Assembly: GCF_030247185.1 (NCBI RefSeq)
Contig: NC_080571.1
Coordinates: forward strand, 213,035,380 to 213,099,379
DNA from: Malaya genurostris
Taxonomy: Eukaryota > Arthropoda > Insecta > Diptera > Culicidae
Direction of reading: 5' to 3'
DNA: 64,000 nucleotides
The notes beneath the pieces were generated by a model. It saw only the letters and a list, made by a program, of their open reading frames with translations, ran no database searches and was not told the DNA's origin. The position numbers and the translations under genes were made by a program. Shown piece after piece: positions 33,769 to 46,856 of this stretch. The first letter of the stretch is position 1; each line of letters starts with the position of its first letter.

Positions 33769-34039
33769 GGCTCTTATTACCGGTATCACTACACGGTGAA
33801 ATTCGGGTGAAGTGAATGTGAATCTTTATTACGGAAGTCGCTTCAGAGACAAAAATAATTACTTGGATGCACACTTTATGAACATGAACATTATGAACAT
33901 AATTATGAAAAAATGAGTTTTTCCACTACAGTGATCACTTCACTATGCGTGATACTGGTAATAGGGAAAATCAAGTGAAGTGACATGTAAGTGAAGTGAA
34001 GTGAATGTGAAAGTGAAAGTGATACCGGTAATAAGGGCC
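33769..34039. mobile_element. MITE with GGCTCTTATTACCGGTATCA ends
   Basis: The left end (GGCTCTTATTACCGGTATCA) and right end (GTGATACCGGTAATAAGGGCC) are inverted. The 271-bp interior is non-coding and contains GTGAAGTGAA and GTGAAAGTGA runs. No clear target duplication was found. Confidence 0.65.
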
Positions 34040-35226
34040 TGTAAATAAGAAAGATGTGAAATATCTCTAACGGACGATCTCACCAGTAAACAACGCGAGA
34101 TAAAACACTACTACTGAAAAAATAAAATAAAATAAACACTCGTGGATGGGTTTGCTGCGAACCAATTTTAGATTTTCAGCTTGAATCACACGATTGACTT
34201 GTAAATTTCCACACATTCCATATAAATCTGATAATATATATCTGAAAACTATCACTTAAAATAACTGTTTTGACCAATTACCACCGCAGGCGCAGCGTTT
34301 GAATTGGTGTAGCGATAGTCTGCACTCCTGTTGCTCATGCGTATGATATTTAGGCTAAACAGCTGCATAACGTGCTTTGTAATTGTTGTTTCTTAGATCT
34401 TTTTATTATCATTATAACTATTATTAATCACAGCACTTGCTGCGTCTATTGATAGTACTCCGCTATATTATAACTATTGATCCACTTATCATCTACCTTA
34501 TGCGCACTGAACATTTTCAGAAAGGTTCTGTTTTTGTTCATCGGTGAATATATTCATTATGTATTCTGCAAAGGTTTGAGATATAACGGCTTTGTAAATT
34601 TATGTCCCAAAAATCATCTTTTCGAGAATTGTATCATATATATTCAATGTGTGACCTTTTTTCTTAAATATCATCGAGAAGAATGTTTGTTAGTGAACTT
34701 TTTACTACTGATTTTTTGCTTTGTCAAATTAGTTTCAGTGAAAATCGCGTTTGCAAAAAATTAGCAATGCAGATTTTTTCTGCAGTGAGTTTTCCGGTCC
34801 ATGATTTTTTATCTGAAAATCATTTGTGAAAATTTTAGTAGCGTTTTTCGAAATTTTGATTCTTTCTCAACACTGGTCCTTTAATTCTGAAAAAAAAACG
34901 CTTCACACAGGCGCGCTTCACAACATTCCGGACGTAGTGATAAAAAACTAAAAAATGAAATTACATCAGTTTGAATGATAATTAGAAAAGTTTCTCTACA
35001 TCACTAGAAGCATTATATCAGTTTTTAAGTATCAACATTTCTTAAACACTGTGCTATCGATTTTCCGTATCTGTACTGCTAATTCGCCAACAAACATATC
35101 TCATAACTTTTTCCTTTGTAACCAATAATCGGTAGAATAGAGGCTTAGAACTGAAATTTGTAATATAATAACATATTGAAATTTCTGAACATACACAAAA
35201 TTGTCTCTATTTCCAGCACTGCAAAC
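34040..35226. other. Upstream region of MEAK7
   Basis: No separate gene is visible. The MEAK7 start codon lies 12 bp after a splice acceptor (CTCTATTTCCAG, ending at about 35215), so a non-coding first exon and the promoter should lie somewhere in this AT-rich stretch. Confidence 0.4.
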
Positions 35227-38200
35227 ATGGGTAATATTTCATCATCCAGTACAAAATTAGCAGAAAAATGTCCCATGCTCGAAAAAAGAGAGCTCCCCCT
35301 GGTGGCAAATTCTTTCCGAATGGCGAGTAAAAACTCCGACAAATGCAAAGAAGAAGATCTTATGGTAGGTATTGTCGAAGCATTGTATTGACAATAATAT
35401 TGTCTCGTGTAAGGGCAGCTAATGTAACTTCAAATGATTTTGTTTATTATTTATTGCAGAAATTTTGGGGTTCACAAATGGACCCACGATTGGCTCAATA
35501 TATAACAAACTTTCTTTTCGGACCACTTGGGTCCCGAATCGGTTTCGTGGAATTACCCCGATTTGCCGAACTGTACGTGTACACGGTACGGGGAACGGGG
35601 GACGAACGGATCAATGTGTTATTGAGTAGCTTGGGACATGCACCCGATGCCGAACCCACCGATATAGCCTACCCACTGATAAAAGAGGTGAGTGTTTTGA
35701 ATGATACTGAAATTAGGTGATGTTAGAGACCAGGTCTATGCTTACAGTATGTGGAAGCGGTTGTTAGCAGTTATATGCGAGCGATACGACTCGAAGGTGG
35801 AGCCGAATTTAAATCTTGGGAGTCACGTGGATTTCGTATTGTGAAAGAATGTATACAAAAATTAGCTGAAAGTTTAGTTTACGATGTCGTTCAGCAAGGA
35901 ACACAGAAAGTAACTCGCACTGATGCCGAACGATGGTAAGTGTGAATTTTCTTCGCGAATAAATACTGTCATTTTTCTGAACTATCAATTTATAAGCTTT
36001 GTTCAATTATTTATACATTGTTTTGCTTGAAAAATCTAACTCGAATTCAATTGATAAATAAATATCGCCTGTACATGACGTGTATGTTTCAGGCTTAGCA
36101 AAAACCCTATCTTCCTCAAAATGCTGGAACACGTGTTCTCTCATTTATACAACTACCGAATTGTTAAAAACAGTTCGGACGAAAAGCGGAAGGACGACAC
36201 TGACGATGGCAAGGGCAAAAAGAGGGAGAATGTTCCACATCAAGAAGTTTTGCTACATGCTATGCTGCCAATATGTGAAGGCTTGCAGTACATGCCCGAC
36301 TATCCAGCGTTTACCGATCTCTCACAAATGCTATTTATCAATGCAAATCTTCCAACTGCGCTCCAGCATAAATGGCGTTTTCTGTTTTCTTCTCAAATTC
36401 ATGGAGAGAGTTTTTCCACTCTGTTAGGTAAGTACACTGCAAAATCGACAAAGCTCACCGTAATTAATATTGAATTTATTGTTCTAGGTCGCATTATCGA
36501 TCAAGGTCCAACTGTGGTTATAGTGGAAGATACAAATGGGCATATTTTTGGCGGTTTTGCGACAGAATCTTGGGCGTTGGGGCCTAACTATGTTGGAAAT
36601 GATACCTCCTTTCTGTTCACATTGCGACCGAAAATGCGTAGCTTTTCTGCTACTGGCTATAACGACCATTATCAATATTTGAATTTGCACCAGCAAACGA
36701 TGCCGAATGGTATGGTGAGTGTTGAAGCAAGTTGTTGATAAGTAACTGGAGCGATGATAAGCGGGTTGATGCACCAATAATTGGAAATGGCGATTAGTTG
36801 TGATGTGGTAGCTATTTTGACAATTTTATGAATTGAGGACGGGTATAGCGTGATGGGATAGTCGATGCCTTTCACGCAGCCCGCCTGGGTTCGATTCCCA
36901 ACCCCGCACATAGGGTCAGAAAGATTTTCTGGTCCGAAGAGGCGAATGACCTAAGATGTTAAAGCCTCTATAATTAAAACAAAAAAAAAAATTTATGAAT
37001 TGACCGTTGAATTTTTTTCCTCAAAAATACTTTTGGTATAATAAGCTAAACATTTAAAAAATAACTATGATAATAACGTTTAGCCTTGTGCTCATATAGA
37101 ACAACAGTTATTTGCATGGTATTGGGAAGTGGCGGTCCTTTGTAAGCAAACTGTTGATTTAACCTTCTGCTCTGCATATTAAAGATAGGAACAATCATTC
37201 GATTTATCATTATTATTCAGACATTGATGAACCCATGATCCAACGCGTTAGCGAGGAAGGATAATGGAAAGAGCTAGTTTGTACATTCACGCAAAATATG
37301 TAATATTGATGGTATAAAATTCTACCTTCCAATTTTATTTATATAGATTCAAATCGTATGTACTTCAACAAATCTGAGAAATACTATATCGATTTTGATT
37401 GGTTCTTTTCGGTAAGCATTACCTTGGAAAAGTCAAAGATATAAAATGTAAAGACGGATAGGTATTCTAGATTGAGTCATTTATAAATGTATTTTACCTT
37501 CTACTTGAGGGGGTCGAACACTAAATTCGAGTCCCCAAGTATGTAACAAGTGTAGCTCTTCACTACACTGTAGTATTGACACCGGCAAAAAAGAATTCAA
37601 ATCTTCCCGTCTAGATCCGATCACGTGATTATTATTCTCTTACTACTGACACCGCACAGCTGTGTCCCATGCTTTAGGCACCAAGCTAGAAATTTCAACC
37701 CTATACTTATTGTGTTTGAACTACTCGTAGACTTCCGTTCCGCACACAACGGAGGGCTTGTCGCATCAAATGACACAACCAGACACTCAGTAGAGATCAA
37801 ATTTTTTGTTACATTTTTTAACCAAATCATGTATTTGGTTATTTGGTTTTTAATTGCCGCCAAACGTTGGCAGCTTCATAAGCTTAATATAGTTTCGACA
37901 GCTCGCTTGCTCGTTTGGAACAAAGCTGTCATTCCAAACGAACAGCTGTCGTCACTCTGATGTTACAGGCACTCTACGGAAAACATGCAATTTAAATGAA
38001 CAGTGCTAGACAACAGCTGTAATATTTAGACGCCGTAGCTTTTTCAGTCATTTGGCAAGTTTGAAATCACAATTACACTTTGCTCGTCATTGAATTCTAC
38101 ATATCACTCCCATACAACTATATTTTCACTATGTATAATCCACCCATACACAACCTGACAGAAATCCTGTCAGGTTGTGTATGGGTTTCATATATGTTCC

Positions 38201-41200
38201 ACTGAATTCAGGACGGCGCTTGTGTACCTAAACAATACGGGTGCAATGAATTACGAAACAAAAATATTACAACAGAAACCAGTACTTCATTACGTTATTT
38301 ACGGTCACTGTGTATGCGTCCAGCAATATATTTAAAAGTAGCGTAATTTTCATATTGTGACTCACGCAAGAACTCCTGAATGAAATCAAAATATTGCGAA
38401 TTTTTCTAACAGCGCAAACTTATCTATAACACGTCATAAATCTCCAAACATGCGTATTTTGTAATCTTTCTATCTTTTAATTGACTCTGCCCAACGTCTT
38501 CTCTTTGGTCTAAAAAGATTACTATTGATAGTAATTGATACAGTTAGAAATGACTAAAGAGTATCTAACGTATTTAGTCGTATCAATGAAAACGCAAGGA
38601 ATTAGTAGCATTTGTAGGAGTTTTTGGTATCATTGGATGATCTTCTAACGACTCGGATAAAGATATGAGAGCCATAGATTTAATCTTGATTTGCCAATTA
38701 ATATTATTGTTCTTATAAATTCAGTACAATACCTTACTTAACAGTTATGTTGAACTAGCCTGTTAATTCGCTTGGTAACTTGTGTCCGCATTTTTCGAAA
38801 AAATCCAGCTTTTAGAGCTTTAAATATTGCAGCTGAGTATTGAAACTTTGAGGGAATGGTTTTTTGCACTTATTAAACAGTTTTCTTTCAGAAGTGAAAG
38901 TATTGTTAGATTGATGAGCAGTTTTGATTTTTTGATAATATTTACATCAATCCGATGAAGTTTCCACTACACGATGCAAAATATGGTCAATACTCCTTGT
39001 ATTGACAATAGTATTGTCTCGTGTAAGGACCGATTATTGGAAGAAACAAATTCATGCAAACTTTCCTTTCGTTTTCATGAATTTTTATTTTTCTTTATGC
39101 CATGAAAGCATTTAATGGCATATTGTTGAAACAAATTCAACGAATGTGACTATAGGGGATTTTATAAAATATAATTTTTCAACTATTCGTACTGATAATT
39201 ATTTTCATTCATTGAATTTTACTCATTTCACTCAAAGGATACAACTGGTTTGAGATATGAATTGATTTTTAGAAAAATTGATTTTCTTATAGAAGTCGTT
39301 CAGTTCAATTAATTTGAAAAATAATCGAGAACTATCTCTCCTTAAAAATAAACTTTCGTTCAATATTTAATTATTTATTAATAAACTATTTCTCTTGAAC
39401 TGATCGCGAACGAACCGTTCATCTCTGTATACCGAGATCTAACGTAAATCGACCTGCCTACCATGAATCCATCCAGAAAGTATTCGAATTAAAATCGCTC
39501 TTTTTGCCTTTCTTATATAGAAAGACTGTGAGGACCGATTTTTCAACCAAGTGCCATACGCCATCAAGATCGCAAAATGCGTGTATGTTGGTATATGTTA
39601 AAAAATGCACTCACTCACCTCTGAGAGTGCTGATCGATTTTCGAAATGTTAAATTCAAATGAAAAGTAATTCTACTTCACAAAACGTTATTGATTTTTCT
39701 CTGATCTAACTTCCAGTTCCGGAGCTACGGGTGATTAAGTGTGTAGATTAGAAAATTTCAGTCAGAACAAAAAAATGGGTCAAATGGGAAATATTGCAAT
39801 TCAGAATGCTCCAATTCACAAGCCTTAAGTACTGTTGTCCAATTGAAATGCTGGTTAGGACCCAAATGGAACTCACATCGGTTTCTCTATGATATGATCG
39901 ATTTCCAGAAATTGAAACTCAAATGAGAGGTCTGATGTTTATTTGTTACTTTGGGACTTTATTTGGCTCTGTCTTCCGGTGTTATGGTGATTAATTTTGA
40001 AAATTCCAAATCGTCGTTTGAAGAAGTGATGCAAAAAATGTTAAAAAACGGTACACAAGACGTTTCGTTTTCCTCGGCTTTAACACAAGATTGTTCCAAT
40101 TTGTAGGTCGGCAATATCGGTTCCGAGATTTCTATTTGCTCTGAAGGCTCACTAATAGCATTAGCATTAGAGACCGCCCCTGTTTTGCTATTCCGTTATT
40201 TGATCAGGATCTGCGGGTCTGTTATTGATGAGCCTGCGAAATATTTTTTTCTGACACAACGTGCTTGTTTTTCCATGTGGTCTCACATTGTTATCACATG
40301 CAGGATCCCTGCATGTTGATCAATACCGACGCCGGCTACGTCCGAGTGTAGATCTACTTGGAAAGGAAAGGATTGTTAATTCGATGCATGTTGCTACCAG
40401 AAATCGAGGAATCCTCTGCATTTCGACATGCATCACAGAATAGGATAGTTTGTTAGCAAATGTCCTAATAATATTATCATGTGCTTTTAATCTGGGCAAT
40501 CGGCTACCGTAAAGGCTGTTAATATGTGCTTTCTACAAAAAATCCGATGCACGAAACGACTAATTTTCAAATTTTTATTCGTAATTTGGCGACTCGACGT
40601 TCCGGAGGCTCGGAAATAGTGTTCATAAATTCCAAAATGAAACACAGTGCGATTTCTCAGAGAAGGCGGAACCAAAATTTATAGACTTAGTTTCAAATGA
40701 AAGCTTTTAACTGCCGGTTTCAGAAATGCAGGGTGAGAAATCTTTCAAACGTTACACTGAGATCACTTCATAAATATTTGTAAAGATTGAGATTATCAAT
40801 TGCCGTTGAAAAAAATCTGCGTCTTCTATGCAGTTGATGTTATAATAGAGTTTGAAAGTGAACGAGAATCTAGGGCAATCTATAGAAAAAAGTTTTTGAT
40901 TGTTGAAATACAGTAAGAGTATTGAAGGTCCAAGAATGCTTCCCTGTGGACTTTGTCTTGGCAGAGTTGTTTATGGACAATCTGAAGTAAGAAAATAGGG
41001 TCACTTCAGGTAGAACTCACATTACACAAACAACGTAGCAAGTTCGGATCCACTCAGACTAAATAATGCCTCTCCTTGCATAATCAACTCTCTACTTGCA
41101 CCAGTCCCTAGTTAGTCATATGAACGTTGAACAACGCATCAATACAATTTGTTTAATGCGAATTTATGTGAGGCTTGTTCGCGACAAAATCAGGACAGAT

Positions 41201-44200
41201 TAAATTTGGAATGAAACAAATTTGCTGTTAGTTCAATCCAAGATGCATTCAATATTCATTTAATTGTGCATTATTAGTCATCTTAAAACTAATTACAGTT
41301 ACTTAATTGTCAGTGTAAACTTCTTTGCAATCGATCAAGTTGCTTTTGTACAAGGTTTTCGATTTTTTTCTATAATTGTTGCTTATTGTTTGTTTGCATA
41401 GAGGATATTCCGGGAAGCTGCTTAAAGTCTTCCAGCACATAAGTTTCATCTTCTATAATCACGCGGGAAAACTTCGTCTAATATTCGCGATACAACTGAT
41501 GAGCCCTGATTTTAGCCTTCATATTTTGTTTATCATGAAGGTTCGGTACAGCTTTCACCTTGAACGACTTCATACTTAGACAGTGCTTGGAAGTATGCAC
41601 GAGAGTTGGAGACATTTTTATTTTTCTAAGCACGTACTGAAAGAACTGATATCTTTTGTCACATTTACTTCACCTTAGTGTTCTTTTGGTGATTCATGAG
41701 ATCCATTTTTGTTCTGCTTCCAGCTGTTGTCAAACGTGTATCGAAAGCTTTAAGGGCTAAGGCCAGTGTGTTTTAGGGCGTTTTAGAGGGCTATTTTCAC
41801 GCTTCAAATCTGATTTTCTCAGAAACGGTGACGAATATAAAAAAAAACCGAACTGACAATCTCTTAGAAAATTAGTTTAAATTATTCTGTGAAAATTTCA
41901 GAATGATTCATTGACTTTAGCGGTCGGGGAAGTCTTTTTTCTGAAGGAAGAATTGCATAGCTGATAACACCGTCTTTCAATTTGTTCATTGAATATCTCG
42001 CCTTCAAAAGCATGGATCAAAAATCTATCCTGACAAAAGGGGCGTATGAATAAAATGTAGTAAAGTCTGTTGTTTGTACCCAGTGAAATTTGTAGACCCG
42101 TATCGGTCCGATCATCGGCCCGATTATCGGACCGATTGAGCACGATATGGGGCCGATCGTAGCGCTTCGATCGGCCCGTCATCGGACAATTCTGCACCAT
42201 TTGCATCAACCGCGTCGACTTAAGAAAGCTTTTTTTTTACATTATGTATCGCTAGAGAAACAGAGCGAAGGAAAATCAAACTAGGCATTTTCGGGCCGCC
42301 GTCTCCCCGATTGTGTGTGAAGGAGTGTTAAACGCTGTTTTGTTTTGATCATAGAGGCTTTACCGTTAAGGTCATTCGCCTCTTAGGGCCAGAAAAACTC
42401 TTGCCATATGTTCGGGGTTGGAAATCCAAACCCCGATATATCGCATCTCTCCTGAGTATCAGACATCCGCTCTCTGCTTTAGTACATCTTCACTATTTTG
42501 TTCTACCGATACACTACGTAAGCTCGAAACGCAATCAAAAGCTTTCGTGCACGATGCGTCCGATGCTCGGATTTACTGGGTAGTATCTTCTCAAAAACAT
42601 AGTCCACAGAGTAAAACACGTTTGGTATAAAAAATAAAAAAAACAAGTTCGAACATGTAGTTAATGCTACCTTCGAATTTGAGCATTTATTGTATGCCGT
42701 ATCGGCTCGTAGCCGGAAAAGCTGGAATAAGTATGCACAAAGCAAGAAAAGTACTTACTGCTGCAAAAATGCCACTTTGTTTAATTTTTCTACTTCACTT
42801 TATCAGCAAACACACGAGTAGCAACCTCTGGAGCTACCTACCGAAAAATTGTAAATATTACATGTTCGAACGTTGTTGTGTAGTAAAGTCTCTGCTTTTG
42901 ACAGGAACGTGATCCACATGTAGCATTTACTACCGAAATTCAAGCATGCTACGTTTTATTCACGTTTTATTACGTTGCCCAATGTCTAGATAATTTAATT
43001 TAGATGCGATTAGTGCATATATGTTTGTTGTCGCGATAAAAATGAAGTGAAAGTTATTTTTGTGAACGTAAGTCGATTTCAATGGCGGCGCCGTAACGAA
43101 ACATGAGAGAGAAATAAAATCGGCTCAAAAAGGCTGCCAAACAAGCGGTAGCTTTCTTGTATTTTATGTAATGTAGTCAAACTTGTAACCTAATATATCA
43201 AAACTTTTTTGGCAACCCGGCCACATCGAGAGTCATTTTGCCCTTTTGCGAGAGAGCATGGAGAGAAATGTAATACTCACATCGAGCCACGTGGTTTTAC
43301 GTGACCTACTGGCCTCAGCCCTAGGAGCAAGACTCTTTGCAAGCGTATGAGTAATGCCAACAATGTGTGCGTAAAAACAAATTCCGACGCTTCTTTGCCT
43401 TATTTTACTCAATAAATCTTCCATATGGTTGAAAAATAAACCAATCGGTTCATACTGTTTAAAATTGCAATTCAAGAAAAGCGAAAATCTTAGTCTAAAA
43501 CTCTTCCGTTTTCCTTAAAACTGCTCGAAAAAGACTATTTCAGTTTCAGTTTACTTCCACTGACACATTTGATTAGCAACAAACACATTCCTATATGGAT
43601 TTCCTCTTGCAGAAATTATTGCAATATAAAGATTTACGTACCTTCTAGAAGTAAACCCGCAAAATAGGAACCTTTAATTTAACACGCGAAAGGCAATGGA
43701 TATGAAAGGTTGTCGTAAAACTATTTAGTTTTCCGGAAAACTGCTTTTTCAACAGAAAATATTTAGTTTTGTTTATTTTGTGTAGCGCAATCTAATACAA
43801 ATACACTGAGGTCTTTTTTATGCGGTTTTTTACGTGACTTTTTTATGCGAATTTTTAGAGTTATGCGGTTTTTTTATGCGAAGTTTCAGAGTTATGCGTT
43901 TTTTTATGCAAAGTTTCAGAGTTATGCGGTTTTTTTTTAATGCGAATTTTCAGAATTATGCGGTTTTTTATGTGGTACGTAAATTCGCATAAAAAAAGAC
44001 TTCAGTGTACATTGAAGCAGTTAGGAATTTTTTATTAGGGGAATTAAAATCTACGTTCATAAAATGTATGCAATTTTCCATCAAACGTTGGTGAAAAATT
44101 GATCAAAACTGATATTTCATCCAAGATGTCTGGCTTAACATTCATTTGAGAATAAATTATTGTGAAAAAAAGATTGTTTGAAACTCAATCGTGCAATCCA

Positions 44201-45011
44201 CTTTGATAAACTCGGTGCACTTCATATATGAATACACAGATCTATGGCATACGTACTAAATAAAATGTACGTAATACACAAATTACCAACACAAGTTAAC
44301 TTGGTTTACTCTTGATCCTTATGAATGTTATGGACAATGCCTACAGGGAAACCAACCATTTTTCACAAATTCACTTTCTGACAGATCCGAATTTTCATTG
44401 TGGCCACACACAATTGCTTTTTGAACTTGATCTTATTTCGACGCCATTTTCGATTTGAAAACTAATTAATAATAACACCAAAAATGGATTTTACTCAATG
44501 AACAGACACATTCATTGGCCTGTGAGATATTTCACGCATTGATGAAGTATTTATCTAGATATACTTATTTAGGAGTGTTCAGCCATATGAAAAATGACGA
44601 TAAGGTGTAGTGGATTTATACCTAAACTTCATGTTTTTTTGTTTTTTAGGGTTTGGGCGGTCAACACAACTACTGGGGTCTGTGGCTAGACAGCGAGTAC
44701 GGTGTTGGTGAATGTTCGGAAACTTGTACGACCTACAAAGGGTACTTCCAGATGAGTGCCACCAGTAAATTCACCATCCGAAACGTTGAAGTCTGGGGCG
44801 TTGGGGATAAGCCTGTCAAAGAGACTGATTCGGTAAGTTTATCGATTTGCATGTAAATAAAAGATACCAAACTATGTTTATTTTCTCATTGATGAAGGAT
44901 GATACTCGTTCTGGATCTATTCTGGACTCCAATGCAGACAGCAAAGCAATTTTGAAAATGAGTGGTCGAGAACAATATTCCGATGGGTACAGAGAGGAAC
45001 CTAAGGATTAA
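35227..45011 (+). CDS. MEAK7: MEAK7 (TLDC1): TLD-domain, lysosomal mTOR-associated protein, seven exons
   Basis: Coding exons are 35227-35364, 35460-35687, 35748-35935, 36093-36427, 36488-36714, 44650-44832 and 44898-45011. All joins keep frame and give 470 residues, close to the human protein (about 456). It starts MGNISSSS, a classical N-myristoylation signal and consistent with the membrane-bound (lysosomal) location known for MEAK7. The TLD domain occupies about residues 265-435, with VVIVEDTNGHIFGGFATESW and GLGGQHNYWGLWLDSEYGVG. The last 55 residues are charged. In mammals MEAK7 supports an alternative mTOR signalling pathway toward S6K2; the role in mosquitoes is inferred. Intron 5 is 7.9 kb, splits the TLD domain and is full of repeats. 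A poly(A) signal AATAAA occurs at about 45786. Confidence 0.95.
36837..36991 (+). mobile_element. Feilai-like tRNA-derived SINE with 12-bp TSD
   Basis: This is the best copy in the window: A box TATAGCGTGATGGGATAG, B box GGTTCGATTCC, a tail AGGCGAATGACC...GCCTCTATAATT and a terminal A tract. TTTATGAATTGA is repeated at 36825-36836 and 36992-37003. It lies in MEAK7 intron 5, in the sense direction. Confidence 0.9.
36992..42336. other. Interior of MEAK7 intron 5
   Basis: No nested gene is supported. Landmarks are an imperfect inverted repeat at 37876-37955 (CTCGTTTGGAA/TTCCAAACGA), the perfect hairpin at 38142-38186, and a foldback at 38970-39028 (ACACGA...TCGTGT) whose right arm also occurs in intron 1. 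There is also a stretch of ATCGGCCCGAT-like words at 42098-42185. Confidence 0.45.
38142..38186. repeat. Perfect 20-bp hairpin in MEAK7 intron 5
   Basis: Arms 38142-38161 (ACCCATACACAACCTGACAG) and 38167-38186 are exact reverse complements around a 5-nt loop (AAATC). It may be a MITE tip or a structured intronic element. No U-tract or conserved RNA family was recognised. Confidence 0.88.
42337..42431 (-). mobile_element. Feilai-like SINE fragment, minus orientation
   Basis: The sequence ATAGAGGCTTTACCGTTAAGG followed by CATTCGCCTCTTAGGGCC and TTCGGGGTTGG is the complement of the 3' half of the SINE at 36837. The tRNA-like head is missing. Confidence 0.75.
42432..43803. other. MEAK7 intron 5, continued
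   Basis: Nothing supported is seen apart from weak open frames without family features. Confidence 0.35.
43804..44007. mobile_element. Mariner-like MITE with internal tandem repeats, TA-flanked
   Basis: The ends CACTGAGGTCTTTTTTATGC and GACTTCAGTG (inverted) are flanked by TA at 43802-43803 and 44008-44009, the target duplication of Tc1/mariner. Inside, units of about 30 bp built on TTATGCGAAGTTTCAGAG are repeated roughly five times. A shorter copy lies at 50512-50599. Confidence 0.82.
44010..44649. other. 3' end of MEAK7 intron 5
   Basis: AT-rich intron sequence ending in a T-rich tract and TTTTTTAG acceptor. Nothing else is seen. Confidence 0.4.
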
Positions 45012-45925
45012 AAAAAGAAATCGAACGCCAGAAAGCAACGGTACACAATGTTTCCGTCGCCTGAAATCAACTTAGTTGATGTGTTGGATACGTTCAATTT
45101 TAATTTCCTTTAAGTTCTTCGGACAGAATGAGTAAACTTATAATACGTTGTTAAGCTAAAGAGAGCGAGGCCGAGAATGTCAAGTGCATATTTCATTGTT
45201 TTGTTTCCCTATCTGGCGTTTGCAAAACACGTATTTGATTTGCTGTAAACAACTTTCCTCAATGTTACTAGACATGATTTGTATCTTAGATACGTAATTA
45301 GTCTATCATGCTTAACTAAAACATCTAGATGTGATTTTAATGCGATTATAATTACCCTGAGCTGATAGTAGTGTAGACAACAAAAAAGTAGAAAACAAAT
45401 AATTGACAATTATAATGTAATAATTTATGCGAAATAACTGAAGCACACCTAGATTATAGAGCGAAATATTGTGTTTGTGCGTAGTTTTACAGTACATTAG
45501 CAGTTCATTGCATACATTGCACATGAGTGAATATCACCGTACAAAAAAAGAATAAGTTTGAAGATGTTATGTAGTGCCATGGAAAATCCGAATCACAAAT
45601 TATAGGATATATCAGACGGAATTCAGTTTTCACTTGTTTAAAAAAATATGCAAGTTGTGAATGCTGTAGATACAGGTATAAGCGCTTCATGGAAGCTGAA
45701 AAGTGAGTGTTATTTGATGTCAATGTGCTACTCAGATTCGATTACTCGAACATTATTATGTATACAATTATAATGACATCCAGTCTAATAAATAGTTCAA
45801 TATTTTGTCCGAAAATTCCAAATGTATCTGCAACTATTTTTTTTTATTTTTTGAAACATTCAATGTTATTGGGAGTTGAATTCATTCAGTTGTAATTTTC
45901 ACAACTTTTTAAAAACACACAACAC
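45012..45925. other. MEAK7 3' UTR and intergenic DNA
   Basis: Probably holds the MEAK7 3' UTR, with AATAAA at about 45786. No other gene is seen. Confidence 0.4.
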
Positions 45926-45998
45926 ATCTGGGTTCGATTCGTAACATAGGGTCAGAAAGTTTTTTTTGGCCCGGAAAGGCGAACGACCTTACGATCTT
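45926..45998 (+). mobile_element. Feilai-like SINE fragment
   Basis: It contains the B box (GGGTTCGATTCGTAAC), CATAGGGTCAGAAAG and CCGGAAAGGCGAACGACC, but lacks the A-box half. Confidence 0.75.
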
Positions 45999-46099
45999 CC
46001 CAGAGTATGTTCAGAGTTTAGGTTTTGTTGGTGACGTTGATGATTATGGAAACATATATAGCCCTGGAGATTGCTGTTAGACGAATAGTACTTGCTATA

Positions 46100-46400
46100 A
46101 AGATATAAAACTCCAAAGAAGGAACGCATCGCCTCATACCACGAATATCAAGAAACAGTTACGACAGTAAGGTGGTAGAAGAACTTGTACATTTGGGTTT
46201 AGGGGTGTCCAATATCAATACCAGAAGAGAAATTACATTGGGTTACTTCAGGAGAAAACCTCCCGGTTTACAAAAGTACGTCAGTGTACAAAATTGATCA
46301 TATACAAAACTCTAATTAAACCGAACTGTGGCCCCAAAACTAAAATTATGTTGGCAGAGGATGGTCGCGCCGTTAGTGTTTTCGAACGATAAGTTGTGTG
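46100..46400 (+). pseudogene. LINE reverse transcriptase relic
   Basis: Broken frames on the plus strand include VVEELVHLG and KLIIYKTLIKPN, then MLAEDGRAVSVFER. They match the order of motifs in the relic at 28354-28946 (YKTLM, LAEDQRALSVFER). It is short, stop-ridden and surrounded by non-coding DNA. Confidence 0.65.
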
Positions 46401-46856
46401 AATTGAGTGACTAAACATAAACCACTAGTTTCAACAGTTGTTTGAAGAATCGTCTATCGTTCGTTCAGCAAAATTGTGCAGCTTCGATTGAAGAATAGGA
46501 GCAAAAAGTGGATCGAACACAAGCGCCTATATATTTCCAAATTACTAATCAGCGTTAACTTTTTAAAAGGTCAGGTTAATTTGGTAAAACTTTATATGTT
46601 TGCACATAAGTCAAATCAATCTAATTAAGCTTTAAATCTTTTACCATTTGCAGGTGCCTATCGTACTATTTGTCTTTTTCACATGTTGGTACCGTTTATG
46701 ATGACCCTTTTCTATATCGTTTATTTTGAACGGCTTCAACTTAATTTATGATTACCGATTAAATAATTAGATGCACTAAATGAAAAATAACTGAACATAA
46801 TTTATGTTACGTGATTATAATTCAAGGGATGTTGATTTGTTTTGCATAACTGATGA

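Noticed and set aside
42098..42185. A regulatory palindrome cluster (ATCGGCCCGAT words)
   Set aside because: The words are irregular in spacing and look like a low-complexity expansion.
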